Source: Elephas maximus indicus (lineage: Eukaryota > Chordata > Mammalia > Proboscidea > Elephantidae). From it: a stretch of 64,000 nt of DNA. Made by a program: the position numbers and the translations under genes. Shown here in pieces: positions 24,743 through 35,715 of the stretch (its first letter is position 1; each line of letters starts with the position of its first letter). The notes beneath the pieces are model-generated. The model was not told the origin of the DNA. It did no database searches and worked only from the letters and a program-made list of their open reading frames with translations. The stretch lies in NCBI RefSeq assembly GCF_024166365.1, contig NC_064827.1, forward strand, positions 16,161,001 to 16,225,000, given 5' to 3'.

Positions 24743-27540
24743 ATGACAGCACTAAACTCATACTTATCTATAATTACGCTGAATGTAAATGGACTGAATG
24801 CACCAATAAAGAGACAGAGAGTGGCAGAACGGATTAAAACACACGATCCGTCTGTATGCTGCCTACAAGAGACACACCTTAGACTTAGAGACACAAATAA
24901 ATTAAAACTCAAAGGATGGAAAAATATATATTAAGCAAACAACAATCAAAAAAGAGCAGGAGTGGCAATATTAATTTCTGACAAAATACACTTTCAAGTT
25001 AAATCCACCACAAAGGATAAAGAAGGACACTACATAATGATTAAAGGGACAATTTACCAGGAAGATATAACCATATTAAATATTTATGCACCCAATCACA
25101 GGGCTGCAAGATACACAAAAAAAAAGTCCTGGCCCAGACGGCTTCACTGCAGAGTTCTAACAAACTTTCAAAGAAGAGTTAACACCACTACTGCTAAAGG
25201 TATTTCACAGCACAGAAAAGGATGGAATACTACCTAACTCATTCTACGAAGCCTGCATAACCCTGATACCAAAACGAGGTAAAGACACTGCAAAAAAAAG
25301 AAAATTACAGACCCATATCCCTCATAAACATAGATGCAAAACTCCTCAACAAAATTCTAGCCAATAGAATTCAACAACATATAAAAAAAATAATCTACCA
25401 CGATCAAGTGGGATTTATACCAGGTATGCAAGGTTGGTTTAATATTAGAAAAACCATTAATGTAATCCACCATATAAATAAAATAAAAGACAAAAACCAC
25501 ATGAGCTTACCAATTGATGCAGAAAAGGCATTTGACAAAGTCCAACACCCATTCATGATAAAAACTTTCAGCAAAATAGGAATAGAAGGAAAATTCCTCA
25601 ACATAAGAAAGGGCAGTGGGGGGTTATACAAAGCCAACAGCCAACATCATCCTAAATGGAGAGAGCCTGAAAGCATTTCCCTTGAGAATGGGAAGCAGAC
25701 AAGGATGCCCTTTATCACTGCTCTTATTCAACATTGTGCTAGAGGTCCTAGCCAGAGCAATTAGGCTAGACAAAGAAATAAAGGGCATCTGGATTGGCAA
25801 GGAAGAAGTAAAATTATCTCTATTTGCAGATGATATGATCTTATACACAGAAAACCCCAAGGAAGCCTCAAGAAAACTACTGAAACTAATAGAAGAGTTC
25901 AGCAGAGTTTCAGGTTACAAGATAAACATACAAAAATCACTTGGATTCCTCTACATCAACAAAAAGAACATTGAAGAGGAAATCACCAAATCAACACCAT
26001 TCACAGTAGCCCCCAAGAAGATAAAATACTTAGGAATAAATCTTACCAAAGATGTAAAAGACCTATACAAAGAAAACTACAAGGTACTACTGCAAGAAAC
26101 TAAAAGGGACCTACATAAGTGGAAAAACATACCTTGCTCATGGATAGGAAGATGTAATATTATAAAAATGTCTATTCTACCAAAAGCCATCTATATATAC
26201 AATGCCCTTCCAATCCAAATTCCAACATTTTTTAATGTGATGGAGAAACAAATCACCAACTTCATATAGAAGGGAAAGAAGCCCCGGATAAGTGAAGCAT
26301 TACTGAAAAAGAAGAACAAAGTGGGAGGCCTCACTCTACCTGATTTTAGTATATATCATACAGCCACAGTAGTCAAAACAGCCTGGTACTGGTACAACAA
26401 CAGGCACATAGACCAATGGAACAAAATTGAGAACCCAGATATCAATCCATCCACATATGAGCAGCTGATATTTGACAAAGGCCCAGTGTCAGTTAATTGG
26501 GGAAAAGATAGTCTTTTTAACAAATGGTGCTGGCATAACTGGATATCCATCTGCAAGAAAATTAAACAGGACCCATACCTCACACCATGTACAAAAACTA
26601 ACTCCAAATGGATCAAAGATCTAAACATAAAGTCTAAAATGATAAAGATCATGGAAGAAAAAATAGAGACAACATTAGGAGCCCTAACACGAGGCATAAA
26701 CAGCATACAAAACATCACCAAAAATGACGAAGAGAAACCAGATAACTGGGAGCTCCTAAAAATCAAACACCTATGCTCATCTAAAGACTTCACCAAAAGA
26801 GTAAAAAGACTACCTACAGACTGGGAAAAAATTTTCAGCTAGGACATCTCTGACCAGCACCTGATCTCTAAAATCTACATTATTCTGCTAAAACTCAACC
26901 ACAAAAAGACAAGCAACCCAATTAAAAATTGGGCAAAGGATATGAACAGACACTTCATTAAAGAAGACATTCAGGCGGCTAAGAGATACATGAGGAAATG
27001 CTCTCCATCATTAGCCATTAGAGAAATGCAAATTAAAACTACAATGAGATTCCATCTCACTCCAACAAGGCTGGCATTAATCCAAAAAAAACACAAAATA
27101 CTAAATGTTGGAGAGAACGTGGAGAGATTGGGACACTTGTACACTGCTGGTGGGACTATAAAATGGTACAATCACTTTGGAAATTGATTTGGCATTTCCT
27201 TAAAAAGCTAGAAATAGAACTACCATACGACCCAGCAATCCCACTCCTCGGAATATATCCTAGAGAAATAAGAGCCTGTATATGAACAGATATATGCACA
27301 CCCATGTTTATTGCAGCACTGTCTACAATAGCAAAAACATGGAAGCAACCAAGGTGTCCATCAACGAACGAATGAATAAATAAATTATGGTATAGTCACA
27401 CAATGGAATACTATGCATCGATAAAGAACAGTGATGAATCTGTGAAACATTTCATAACATGGAGGAACCTGGAAGGCGTTATGCTGAGTGAAATTAGTCA
27501 AATGCAAAGGCACAAATATTGTATAAGACCTCTATCATAA
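24743..27540 (+). pseudogene. L1-C ORF2, stops plus a 1-kb internal deletion
   Basis: Starts at 24743 with '[14 protein letters not shown]' and 'CCLQETHLR', the first endonuclease motifs. A stop falls at about 24932. The frame resumes at 24962, and at about 25112 sequence jumps to the segment just before RT ('SPGPDGF' region), removing the rest of the endonuclease and the linker. RT persists at 25616-26269 with an intact F-A-D-D motif (near 25827). The C-terminal part is at 26321-27187 and onward with more breaks. Confidence 0.88.
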
Positions 27541-27598
27541 GATCTTGAGAAATAGTTTAAACTGAAAGGAATACATTGTTTTCTAGTTACGAGAGACA

Positions 27599-27623
27599 GG
27601 AGGGAGGGAGGGTGGGAGAGGGG
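27599..27623 (+). other. G-run tract in the L1-C 3' UTR
   Basis: Repeated GGG runs separated by single A or T, same position and pattern as in L1-B and L1-D. Confidence 0.7.
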
Positions 27624-28906
27624 TATTTACAGATTAGATAGTACATAAGACCTACTTTACGTGAAGGGAAAGAAACACTAAATACAGGGGAGGTCGGCTC
27701 AAGTGGACTGGACCAAAAGCAAAGAAGTTTCCTGAATAAACTGAATGCTTCGAAGGTCAGCAAAGCAGGGGTAGGGATTTGAGGACTATGGCTTCAGGGG
27801 ACATTAAGTCAACTGGCAAAATAAAAACTATTAAGAACACATTCTGCATCCCACTTTGAAGTGTGGCATCTGGGGTCTTAAACACTAGCAAGCGGCCATC
27901 TAAGATGCATCAATGAGTCTCAACCCACCTGGATTAAACGAGAATGAAGAACACCAAGGTCAAAAGGTAATAATGAGCCCAAGGACAGAAAGGGCCACAT
28001 GAACTAGAGACTACATCATCCTGAGACCAGAAGAACTAGATGGTGCTCGGCCACAACTGATGACTTCCCTGACAGGGAACACAACAGAGAACCCCTGAGG
28101 GAGCAGAAGAATAGTGGAATGCAGACCCCAAATTCTCATAAAAAGACCAGACTTAATGGTCTAACTGAGACTAGAAGGACCCCAGCGGTCAGGGTCCCCA
28201 ACCTTCTGTTGGCCCAGGACTGGAACCGTTCCAGAAGCCAGCTCATCAGACATGGATTGGACTGGACAATGGGTTGGAGAGAGATGCTGATGAGGAGTGA
28301 GCTACCTGCACTATGTGGACACTTGAGACTATGTTGGCATCTCCTGTCTGGAGGGGAGATGGGAAGGTAGAGAGTGTTAGAAACTGGCAAAGTGGTCACG
28401 AAAGGAGAGACTGGAAGGAGGGAGCGGGCTGACTTATTAAGCGGAGAGTATATGGGAGTATGTAGTAAGGTGTATATAAGTTTTTATGTAAGAGACTGAC
28501 TTGATTTGTAAACTTGCACTTAAAGCACAATAAAAATTATTTTTTTAAAAAAATCAATTGGTCAAAGAAGAAATCACTAGGGAATTAGCAAATACTTTGG
28601 AAGAATGAGAACAAAAACACAACATACCAAAACTTAGTGGATTCAGGGAAAACAGTACTCAGAGGGAAATTTGCAACTGTAAATACCTACATTTAAAATA
28701 AAGAAAGATGTCAAATCAATTAACCTAACTTTACAGGAACAAAACAAGGATGCCCATTCTCACCACTGCTATTCAACATTGTACTGGAAGTCCTAGTCAG
28801 AGCATTTAGGCAAGATAAAGAAATACGAGGCATCCAAATTAGAAAGGAAGACGTAACACTATCACTATTTACAGATGACGTAATTCTATATATAGAAAAT
28901 ACTATA

Positions 28907-29077
28907 AAACAAAAAAAAACAAACCCAGTGCCATCAAGTCGATTCTGACTCATAGCGACCCTAAAAGGACAGAACAGAACTGCCCCATAGAGTTTCCAAG
29001 GAGCGCCTGGTGGATTCGAACTGCCAACCCTTTGGTTAGCACCCGTAGCACTTAACCACTACGCCACCAGGGTTTCC
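28907..29077 (-). repeat. AfroSINE, short form, in L1-E RT region
   Basis: Minus-strand copy with 'ccatcaagtcgattctgact' at its left end. The TSD is gaaaatactata (28895-28906) and gaaaatatcata (29078-29089), two mismatches. Confidence 0.93.
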
Positions 29078-29303
29078 GAAAATATCATAGAATCCACAAA
29101 AATATTAGAGCTAAAAAATCAATTCAGCAAAGTTTTGGGGTACAATATCAACACATAAAAGTTATGTTTCTATACGCTAGCAATAAACTATCCAAAAAGG
29201 AAATAAAACAATTCCATTTACAACAGCATACAAAAGAATAAAACACTTAGGAATAAATGTGATGAAAGAGTAAGAACATACAGACACTAAAAACTACAAA
29301 CCA

Positions 29304-29922
29304 AAAGAGAAAGAAGGAAACCAAAGCCTCAGTGATGAAACCAGTCTGCAGGATTAATAGTCTACACAAACCACAGCTTCATCTACCCTGAGACCAGAAG
29401 AACTAGATGGTGCCCAGTTACCACTACTGACTGTTCTGATCAAGGCCACAATAAATGGACCCTAATAGAATGGGAGCAAAATGTGGAACAGAACTTCAAA
29501 TACTTAAAAAAAAAAACTTACTAGACTAGTTGAGATTGGAGGGCTCCCTGAGACTACTGCTATGAGATACTCTTCAGACCTTGAGCTGAGACTAGCCCCT
29601 GAGGATACCTTTCAGCTAAGTAACAGATTGACTCACAAAGAATATCACCTATAAGTACTGCATTCCTTAAAAAAAAAAAAAAATCATCTGTGTGAGGCCA
29701 AATGGTCAACAATTACTTTAAAACAAAGACGAGAATGTAAGGGGGCAGGAAAACCAAATTAATGGAAACTGAACAACCAGAATGAAAATATTGAGAATAT
29801 TCACACATTATAAAGAATGTAACCAACGTCACTGAACAATGTGTAGAAATTGTTGAAGGCATGCACACCTAAACTGCTGTGTAAACTTTCACTGAAAACA
29901 CAATAAAATATTATTAAAAAAA
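29304..29922 (+). mobile_element. L1 3' UTR fragment (5'-truncated insertion) in L1-E
   Basis: Contains only L1 3' UTR sequence of the local lineage ('gagaccagaagaactagatg', 'tgtaaactttcactgaaaac', 'caataaaatatt') and a poly-A. A 15-bp TSD with one mismatch (aaaaactacaaacca 29289-29303, aaaaactataaacca 29923-29937) shows it is a separate insertion. Confidence 0.88.
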
Positions 29923-30031
29923 AAAAACTATAAACCATTGTTGAAAGAAATTTAAAAGGCTTAAATAAATTGAAAGACATCCTATGTTCACGGATTGGAA
30001 GACTTACTTTTGTTAGGCTGTTAATACTACG

Positions 30032-31140
30032 TGTTTTAGTTTCCTAGTGTTGCTGTAAGAGAAATGCCACAAGTGAACATCTAGTTTATAAAGTTTATAA
30101 AGAAAATGTTCTACATTCTACTTTGGTGAGTAGCGTCTGGGGTTTTAAAAGCTTGTGAGCAACCATCTAAGATACTCCACTAATCTCATCCTGTCTGGAG
30201 CAATGGAGAATGAAAAAAACAAAAGACACAAGGGAAAGATTAGTCCAAAGGACTAATGGACCACAACTACAACAGCCTCCACCAGACTAAGTCCAGCACA
30301 ACTAGATAGTGCCTGACTACCACCATCAACCGCTCTGACAGAGATCACATAGAGGGTCCCAGACAGAGATGGATAAAAATGTAGAATAAAATTCTAACTC
30401 ATTAAAAAAAAAAAAAAAAAAAAAAACCAGACCTACTGGTCTCACAGAAACTGGAGAAACCCTAAGACTATGGCCCCCAGATACCCTTATAGCTCAGTAA
30501 TGAAGTCAGTCCTGAGGTTCAACCTTCAACCAAAGATTAGACAGGCCCATAAAACAGAACGAGACTAAATGGACACACCAGCTCAGGGGCAAGGACAAGA
30601 AGGCAGGAGGGGACTGGAAAGCTGGTAATGGGAAACCCAAGGTGAAGAATGGGAGAGTGTTGATATGTCATAGGGTTGGCAATCAATATCACAAAACGAT
30701 CTGTGTATTAATTGTTCAATGAGAAACTAGCTTGCTCTGTAAACCATCTGAAGTAAAATAAAATTTTTTTTTTTAAGAAATACCATAAATGAGTGGCTTT
30801 AAAGAGCATAAATTTATTCACTCACAGTTCTGGAGGCTATAACTCCAAATCAGGGTCTTAGCTGTGTCAATTCCTTCCCTGTGAGTACCCCTGGGCATTC
30901 CTTGGTTCCGTGGTGATAATCATGTGGCATCTGTCTTCTCCTGTTTATGTGTGTATCTCTATGTTGAATCTGTTCTTTTTATAACTCATAAATGATTAGA
31001 TTTACAGCCCATCCTGCTTCAGTATTGTCTAATTAACATAACAAAGAAAACCTTATTTCCAAACAGAGTAACACCCATAGTTACAGGGGTTAGGATTCCA
31101 ACACATCTTTTGGGGGTGGGGTACAATTTAGTCTATAACA
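30032..31140 (-). mobile_element. Solo LTR (MaLR/ERVL-like), antisense, split by an L1 fragment
   Basis: Read on the minus strand it starts TGTTATAGACTAAATTG and ends with 'gcaacactaggaaactaaaaca'. Flanks ctacg (30027-30031) and ctacc (31141-31145) are a 4/5 match to a 5-bp TSD. L1 sequence occupies 30071-30774 inside it. The right-hand part (30787-31140) carries the 'cacagttctggaggctataa' block, typical of mammalian LTRs in antisense. Confidence 0.75.
30071..30774 (+). mobile_element. L1 3' UTR fragment inserted in the LTR
   Basis: 3' UTR-only L1 copy ('gagtagcgtctggggtttta', 'gagcaaccatctaagatact', 'actaagtccagcacaactag') ending in AATAAA-like sequence near 30758. It contains an internal A-run at 30404-30426. 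Flanks aagagaaatgcca (30057-30069) and aagaaatacca (30775-30785) are an imperfect TSD. Confidence 0.85.
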
Positions 31141-31154
31141 CTACCCAAACCAAT

Positions 31155-31598
31155 TGTTATAGATTGAATTGTATCCCCCAAAAGGAAATCAGAAAGTCCT
31201 AACCTTTGTACCTGGTAAATATGACTCTATTTGGAAACACGTTTTTTTTCTATTATATTAATGATGTCATCCCAGAGTAGGTTGAATCCTAAACCTAATC
31301 ACTTCTGAGTGGCATCTTATAAAAATGGAAAATAGGCGAAGAGAGAGACACACACAGGGGGGAGATGAATGCCATGTGGGGATGGAGGCAAATTCATCCA
31401 CAAACCCAGGAACACCAAGGATTGCCAGCAGCTACTGGAAGTTGGAATAGACAAAGAAGGGCTTCCCCATAGAGCTATAGGCCCTGAATTCGGACTTCCA
31501 GCCTCCAGAACTGTAAGATCATAAATTTCTGTTATTTAAAGCCACTTTCTTTGCAGTTTTTTTTTTTTTGGTTATGGTAGCTCTAGCAAATTAAGGCA
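31155..31598 (+). mobile_element. Solo LTR (MaLR/ERVL-like)
   Basis: Starts 'tgttatagattgaattgtat' and ends 'gctctagcaaattaaggca', with 'aaccctgaattcggacttcc'-type and 'cctccagaactgtaagatca' blocks and 'ataaatttctgttatttaaa' near the end. The architecture is that of MLT1/MST-class LTRs. L1-E flanks join as 'cccaaaccaat' and 'ctacaggttcaatg'. The TSD is not clear (ccaat and gtgat). Confidence 0.7.
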
Positions 31599-32612
31599 GT
31601 GATCTACAGGTTCAATGCAACCATTACCAAAATTCCAGTGACATTTTACAGAAATGGAAAAGCCAATCCTCAAATTCATATGGAACTAAAAGGGGGCCCA
31701 AGTAGCTAAAACAATATTGAAAAAGAATTACAAAATAGAAAGACACACTTCCTGATTATAAAACATACTACAAAGCTACAGTAATCAAAATTGTGTGGTA
31801 CTGGAAAAAGAACAGACATATAAATTAGTGGAACAGAACTGAGAGTCCAGAAATAAACCCATACATCTACGGCCAACTCATTTCTGACAAGGGTGCCAAG
31901 ACAATTCAACGGAGAAAAAATAGTGTCTTCAACAGATGGTGCTGGGACAACTGGATTAACCACATCTAAAAAATAAAGTTGAATCCTTACCTCACTCTCT
32001 ATATAAAAATTAACTCAAAATGGATCAACAAACTAAATGTAAGAATTAAACTATAAAAACCTTAAAAGAAAGCACAGGAGTAAAACTTCATGACCTTGGA
32101 TTTGGCAATGGATTCTTAGATTTGATGCCAACAGCATAAGCAACAAAATAAATAAATTGGACTCCATAAAAATTTTATACACCAAATGATACTATCAATA
32201 ATGTGAAAAGACAACCCACAGAATGGGATAGAATATTTACAAACCATGTATCTGATAAAGGTTGAATATCCAGAATATATAAAGAAATCTTACAACTCAA
32301 CACAAAAAGACAACTGAATTAAAAAAATGGGCAAAGAACTTGAACAGACATTTCTCTAAAGAAGATAGACTAGTGGCCAACAAGTACATGAAATGATGCT
32401 CAACATCATTGGTAGTTATGGCAATGCAAGTCAAAACCACAACTGAGATACTATTTCACACACACTAAAGTGGCTCTAATCAAGAAAACAGAAAATAACA
32501 AGTGTTTGTGAAGATGTGGAGAAATAGGAACCCTATACATTGCTGGAGGGGATATAAAATGGTGCAGCCACTGTGGGAAACAGTTTGACAGTTCCTCAAA
32601 AAGTAACAGAGA

Positions 32613-33700
32613 GGGGGCGGAGCCAGGATGGCGGACTAGGCAGACGCTACCTCGGATCCCTCTTACAACACACGGAAAAACAAGTGAATCGATCACATAC
32701 ATAACAATCTACGAACCCTGAACAACAAACACAGATTTAGAGATGGAGAACGAACTAATACGGGGAAGCAGCGATTGTTTCCAGAGCCTGGAGCCAGCGT
32801 ACCAGTCAGGTACGGCACAAGCACAGAGACCTGCTCCACCCTCCTGAACTAACCCCGGGAGGGGGACCAGCCGGTTCCACGGGCGGCGTGGGACGCAGCC
32901 GGTAGGAGAAGTCCCCAGGAGGCAGTGACTGGTCTTGGAGCAGAAAGAGCAGCGTCCGAGCCGGGGAACCGTCCCGCAGGGATTTGGACTGGACGCAGGT
33001 ACACCATAAACACGGAGAGTTGCTCCACCCCCCTGAACTAACCCCAGGAAGGGGACCAGCCGGGTCGCGCGGGCGGTGTGGGACGCAGCCGGTAGGAGAA
33101 GTCCCCGGGAGGCAGCGACTGGTATTGGAGCGGGGAGAACAGCATCCCAGCCGGGACACTCGGTCACAGCACAAGCACAGGGAGCTGCTCCACCCATCTG
33201 AACTAACCCCGGGAGGAGGCCCAACTGGTTCTCGGAGGCGGCACGACCACGCGGCTGGAGGGACGAGAATTCCCTGGGAGGCAGCGACTGATTTTAGAGT
33301 CGAGAGTGCACCGTCCCAGTAGGGGAGACTTGATGCTGGGCGTGGGGCTGGAAGCGGAGGATCTGACCTTGACTCCAGCGGGCCAGACCCCCCGGGGGCA
33401 ATCTCCACACAGCCAGCACACATAGGCGACGCGCCCCGCGGGAATCTCAGATATAATAGTCATTCCAAGCAAGACAAGCAACTCTGGCTATATTCTGAGG
33501 TGCTACTCTCCTATCTCTCTGTTCCCTCCCCCACCCTCCCCAGGCGGCTTCATTAACATCTGAATAGCCTGAGCCAGAGGGAGAACTCTGATAGGGATCT
33601 GACTGCAGTTTTTTTTTTAGCGGATTTTCTGGAAAAACTAGTTTCCCAGTGATGGCTCAGAGACAACAATCCATATCAAACCACCTAAAGAAGCAGACCG
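32613..33700 (+). promoter_or_regulatory. L1-D 5' UTR / internal promoter, CpG-rich with repeated units
   Basis: A YY1-type core, ccaggatggcgg, sits at 32623-32634, ten bases from the element start, the usual place for setting L1 transcription initiation. The block 'gctccaccc...ctgaactaaccccgg' recurs at 32833, 33022 and 33187 (spacings 189 and 165), followed each time by 'ggaccagccgg'- and 'ggcagcgactgg'-like sequence. CpG density is much higher than in the flanks, consistent with youth and with a methylation-controlled promoter. Promoter function is inferred from the family. Confidence 0.8.
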
Positions 33701-33748
33701 GGACAGCTTCTCCAACCCCCCAAACAAAAGAATCAAAACCTTTCCCAA

Positions 33749-34669
33749 ATGAAGATACAATCTTGGAATTTATCAGATACAGAATATAAAAAACTAATTT
33801 ACAGAATGCTTAATGATATCACAAATGAAATTAGGATAACTGCAGAAAAAGCCAAGGAACACACTGATAAAACTGTTGAAGAACTCAAAAAGATTATTCA
33901 AGAACATAGTGGAAAAATTAATAAGTTGCAAGAATCCATAGAGAGACAACATGTAGAAATCCAAAAGATTAACAATAAAATAACAGAATTAGACAACACA
34001 CTAGGAAGTCAGAGGAGCAGACTCGAGCAATTAGAATGCAGACTGGGACATCTGGAGGACCCGGGAATCAATACCAACATAGCTGAAAAAAAATCGGATA
34101 AAAGAATTAAAAAAAATGAAGAAACCCTAAGAATTATGTGGGACTCTATCAAGAAGGATAACCTGTGGGTGATTGGAGTCCCAGAACAGGGAGGGGGGAC
34201 AGAAAACACAGAGAAAATAGTTGAAGAACTCCTGACACAAAACTTCCCTGACATCATGAAAGACGAAAGGATAGCTATCCAAGATGCTCATCGAACCCCA
34301 TTTAAGATTGATCCAAAAAGAAAAACACCAAGACATATTATCATCAAACTCACCAAAACCAAAGATAAACAGAAAATTTTAAAAGCAGCCAGGGAGAAAA
34401 GAAAGGTTTCCTTCAAGGGAGAATCAATAAGAATATGTTCTGACTACTCAGCAGAAACCATGCAGGCAAGAAGGGAATGGGACGACATATACAGAACACT
34501 GAAGGAGAAAAACTGCCAGCCAAGGATCATATATCCAGCAAAACTCTCTCTGAAATATGAAGGCGAAATTAAGATATTTACAGACAAACACAAGTTTAGA
34601 GAATTTGCAAAAACCAAACCAAAGCTACAAGAAATACTAAAGGATATTGTTTGGTCAGAGAACCAATAA
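33749..34669 (+). CDS. L1-D ORF1 protein (L1 RNA-binding chaperone), altered N-terminus
   Basis: 306 codons, open throughout. In the family this is the trimeric protein that coats L1 RNA in cytoplasmic particles and has nucleic-acid chaperone activity. Residues about 25-105 form a heptad coiled coil (KLQESIERQ, KITELDNTL, LEQLECRLGHLE). The RRM covers about 120-215, opening with 'MWDSIKKDNLWVIGVPE'. The C-terminal domain covers about 220-300 ('SDYSAETMQARREWDD', 'YPAKLSLKYEGEIK'). The usual start, used by L1-C at 23315, reads GGG here. A downstream ATG at 33749 is used instead, and a one-base insertion near 33769 brings it into the ORF1 frame, so about the first 25 usual residues are replaced by nine others. 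Initiation context is weak. Confidence 0.85.
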   Translation: MKIQSWNLSDTEYKKLIYRMLNDITNEIRITAEKAKEHTDKTVEELKKIIQEHSGKINKLQESIERQHVEIQKINNKITELDNTLGSQRSRLEQLECRLGHLEDPGINTNIAEKKSDKRIKKNEETLRIMWDSIKKDNLWVIGVPEQGGGTENTEKIVEELLTQNFPDIMKDERIAIQDAHRTPFKIDPKRKTPRHIIIKLTKTKDKQKILKAAREKRKVSFKGESIRICSDYSAETMQARREWDDIYRTLKEKNCQPRIIYPAKLSLKYEGEIKIFTDKHKFREFAKTKPKLQEILKDIVWSENQ

Positions 34670-35127
34670 TATCAGATATCAGCACAACACAAGGTCACAA
34701 AACAGAACGTCCTGATATCAACTCAAATAGGGAAATCACAAAAACAAACAAATTAAGATTAATTAAAAAAAAAATACACAAAACAGGGAATCATGGAAGT
34801 CAATAGGTAAAAGATCACAATAATCAAAAAGAGGGACTAAATACAGGAGGCATTGAACTGCCAGATGGAGAGTGATACAAGGCGATATAGAACAATACAA
34901 GTTAGGTTTTTACTTAGAAAAATAGGGGTAAATAATAAGGTAACCACAAAAAGGTATAACAACTCTGTAACTCAAGATAAAAACCAAGAAAAACGTAACG
35001 ACTCAACTAACATAAAGTCAAGCACTATGAAAATGAGGATCTCACAATTTACTAAGAAAAACGCCTCAGCACAAAAAAGTATGTGGAAAAATGAAATTGT
35101 CAACAACACACATAAAAAGGCATCAAA

Positions 35128-35715
35128 ATGACAGTACTAAAAACTTATTTATCTATAATTACCCTGAATGTAAATGGACTAAATGCACCAATAAAGAGAC
35201 AGAGAGTCACAGACTGGATAAAGAAACACGATCCATCTATATGCTGCCTACAAGAGACACACCTTAGACTTAGAGACACAAACAAACTAAAACTCAAAGG
35301 ATGGAAAAAAGTATATCAAGCAAACAATAAGCAAAAAAGAAGAGGAGTAGCAATATTAATTTCTGACAAAATAGACTTTAGACTTAAATCCACCACAAAG
35401 GATAAAGAAGGACACTATATAATGATAAAAGGGACAATTGATCAGGAAGACATAACCATATTAAATATTTACGCACCCAATGACAGGGCTGCAAGATACA
35501 TAAATCAAATTTTAACAGAATTGAAAAGCGAGATAGATACCTCCACAATTATAGTAGGAGACTTCAACACACCACTTTCGGAGAAGGACAGGACATCCAG
35601 TAAGAAGCTCAATAGAGACACGGAAGATCTAATCACAACAATCAACCAACTTGACCTCATTGACTTATACAGAACTCTCCACCCAACTGCTGCAAAATAT
35701 ACTTTTTTTTTCTAG
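35128..35715 (+). CDS. L1-D ORF2, first part: AP-like endonuclease, ends at a frameshift
   Basis: 195 codons from an ATG that aligns with the ORF2 starts of L1-A and L1-C. This is the L1 endonuclease that nicks target DNA at T/A-rich sites to prime reverse transcription. Visible catalytic or metal-binding residues are N14 (in LNVNGLN), E43 (in CLQETHL), D145 and N147 (in VGDFNTPLS), at the human L1 positions. The frame stops at a TAG at 35713-35715, immediately after a run of nine T at 35703-35711. Removing one T would keep the frame shared with the next segment. It is either a real single-base insertion that kills this copy or a homopolymer base-calling error. Confidence 0.88.
   Translation: MTVLKTYLSIITLNVNGLNAPIKRQRVTDWIKKHDPSICCLQETHLRLRDTNKLKLKGWKKVYQANNKQKRRGVAILISDKIDFRLKSTTKDKEGHYIMIKGTIDQEDITILNIYAPNDRAARYINQILTELKSEIDTSTIIVGDFNTPLSEKDRTSSKKLNRDTEDLITTINQLDLIDLYRTLHPTAAKYTFFF

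Larger units (their letters stand above)
21506..28546 (+). mobile_element. L1-C: full-length LINE-1 inserted in L1-E, internally deleted
   Basis: Complete from 5' UTR to poly-A. It starts at 21506 with a YY1-like 'ggggccaagatggctg' and ends after AATAAA near 28530. The TSD is about 16 bases (aaaaatcaactggtca at 21490-21505, aaaaatcaattggtca at 28549-28564, one mismatch). The 5' UTR is about 1.8 kb, ORF1 begins at 23315 and ORF2 runs 24743-27540. About 1 kb of ORF2 between endonuclease and RT is missing at about 25112. Stops and frameshifts show it is inactive. Confidence 0.93.
20380..32612 (+). pseudogene. L1-E ORF2 remnant (endonuclease to C-terminus), heavily interrupted
   Basis: 20400-20736 encodes the start of an L1 endonuclease; a readable frame at 20519-20929 includes 'VATLISDRIGLKLKL', collinear with L1-D. 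20900-21300 continues with a segment resembling the family's conserved D-H-I/M-L-G-H. RT appears at 28735-28906, where the active site is degenerate (FTDD), and continues at 29078-29280. C-terminal sequence runs 31600-32612 and resumes at 39963. Stops and frameshifts are frequent and the frame is cut by L1-C, L1-D, SINEs and LTRs. Confidence 0.8.
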
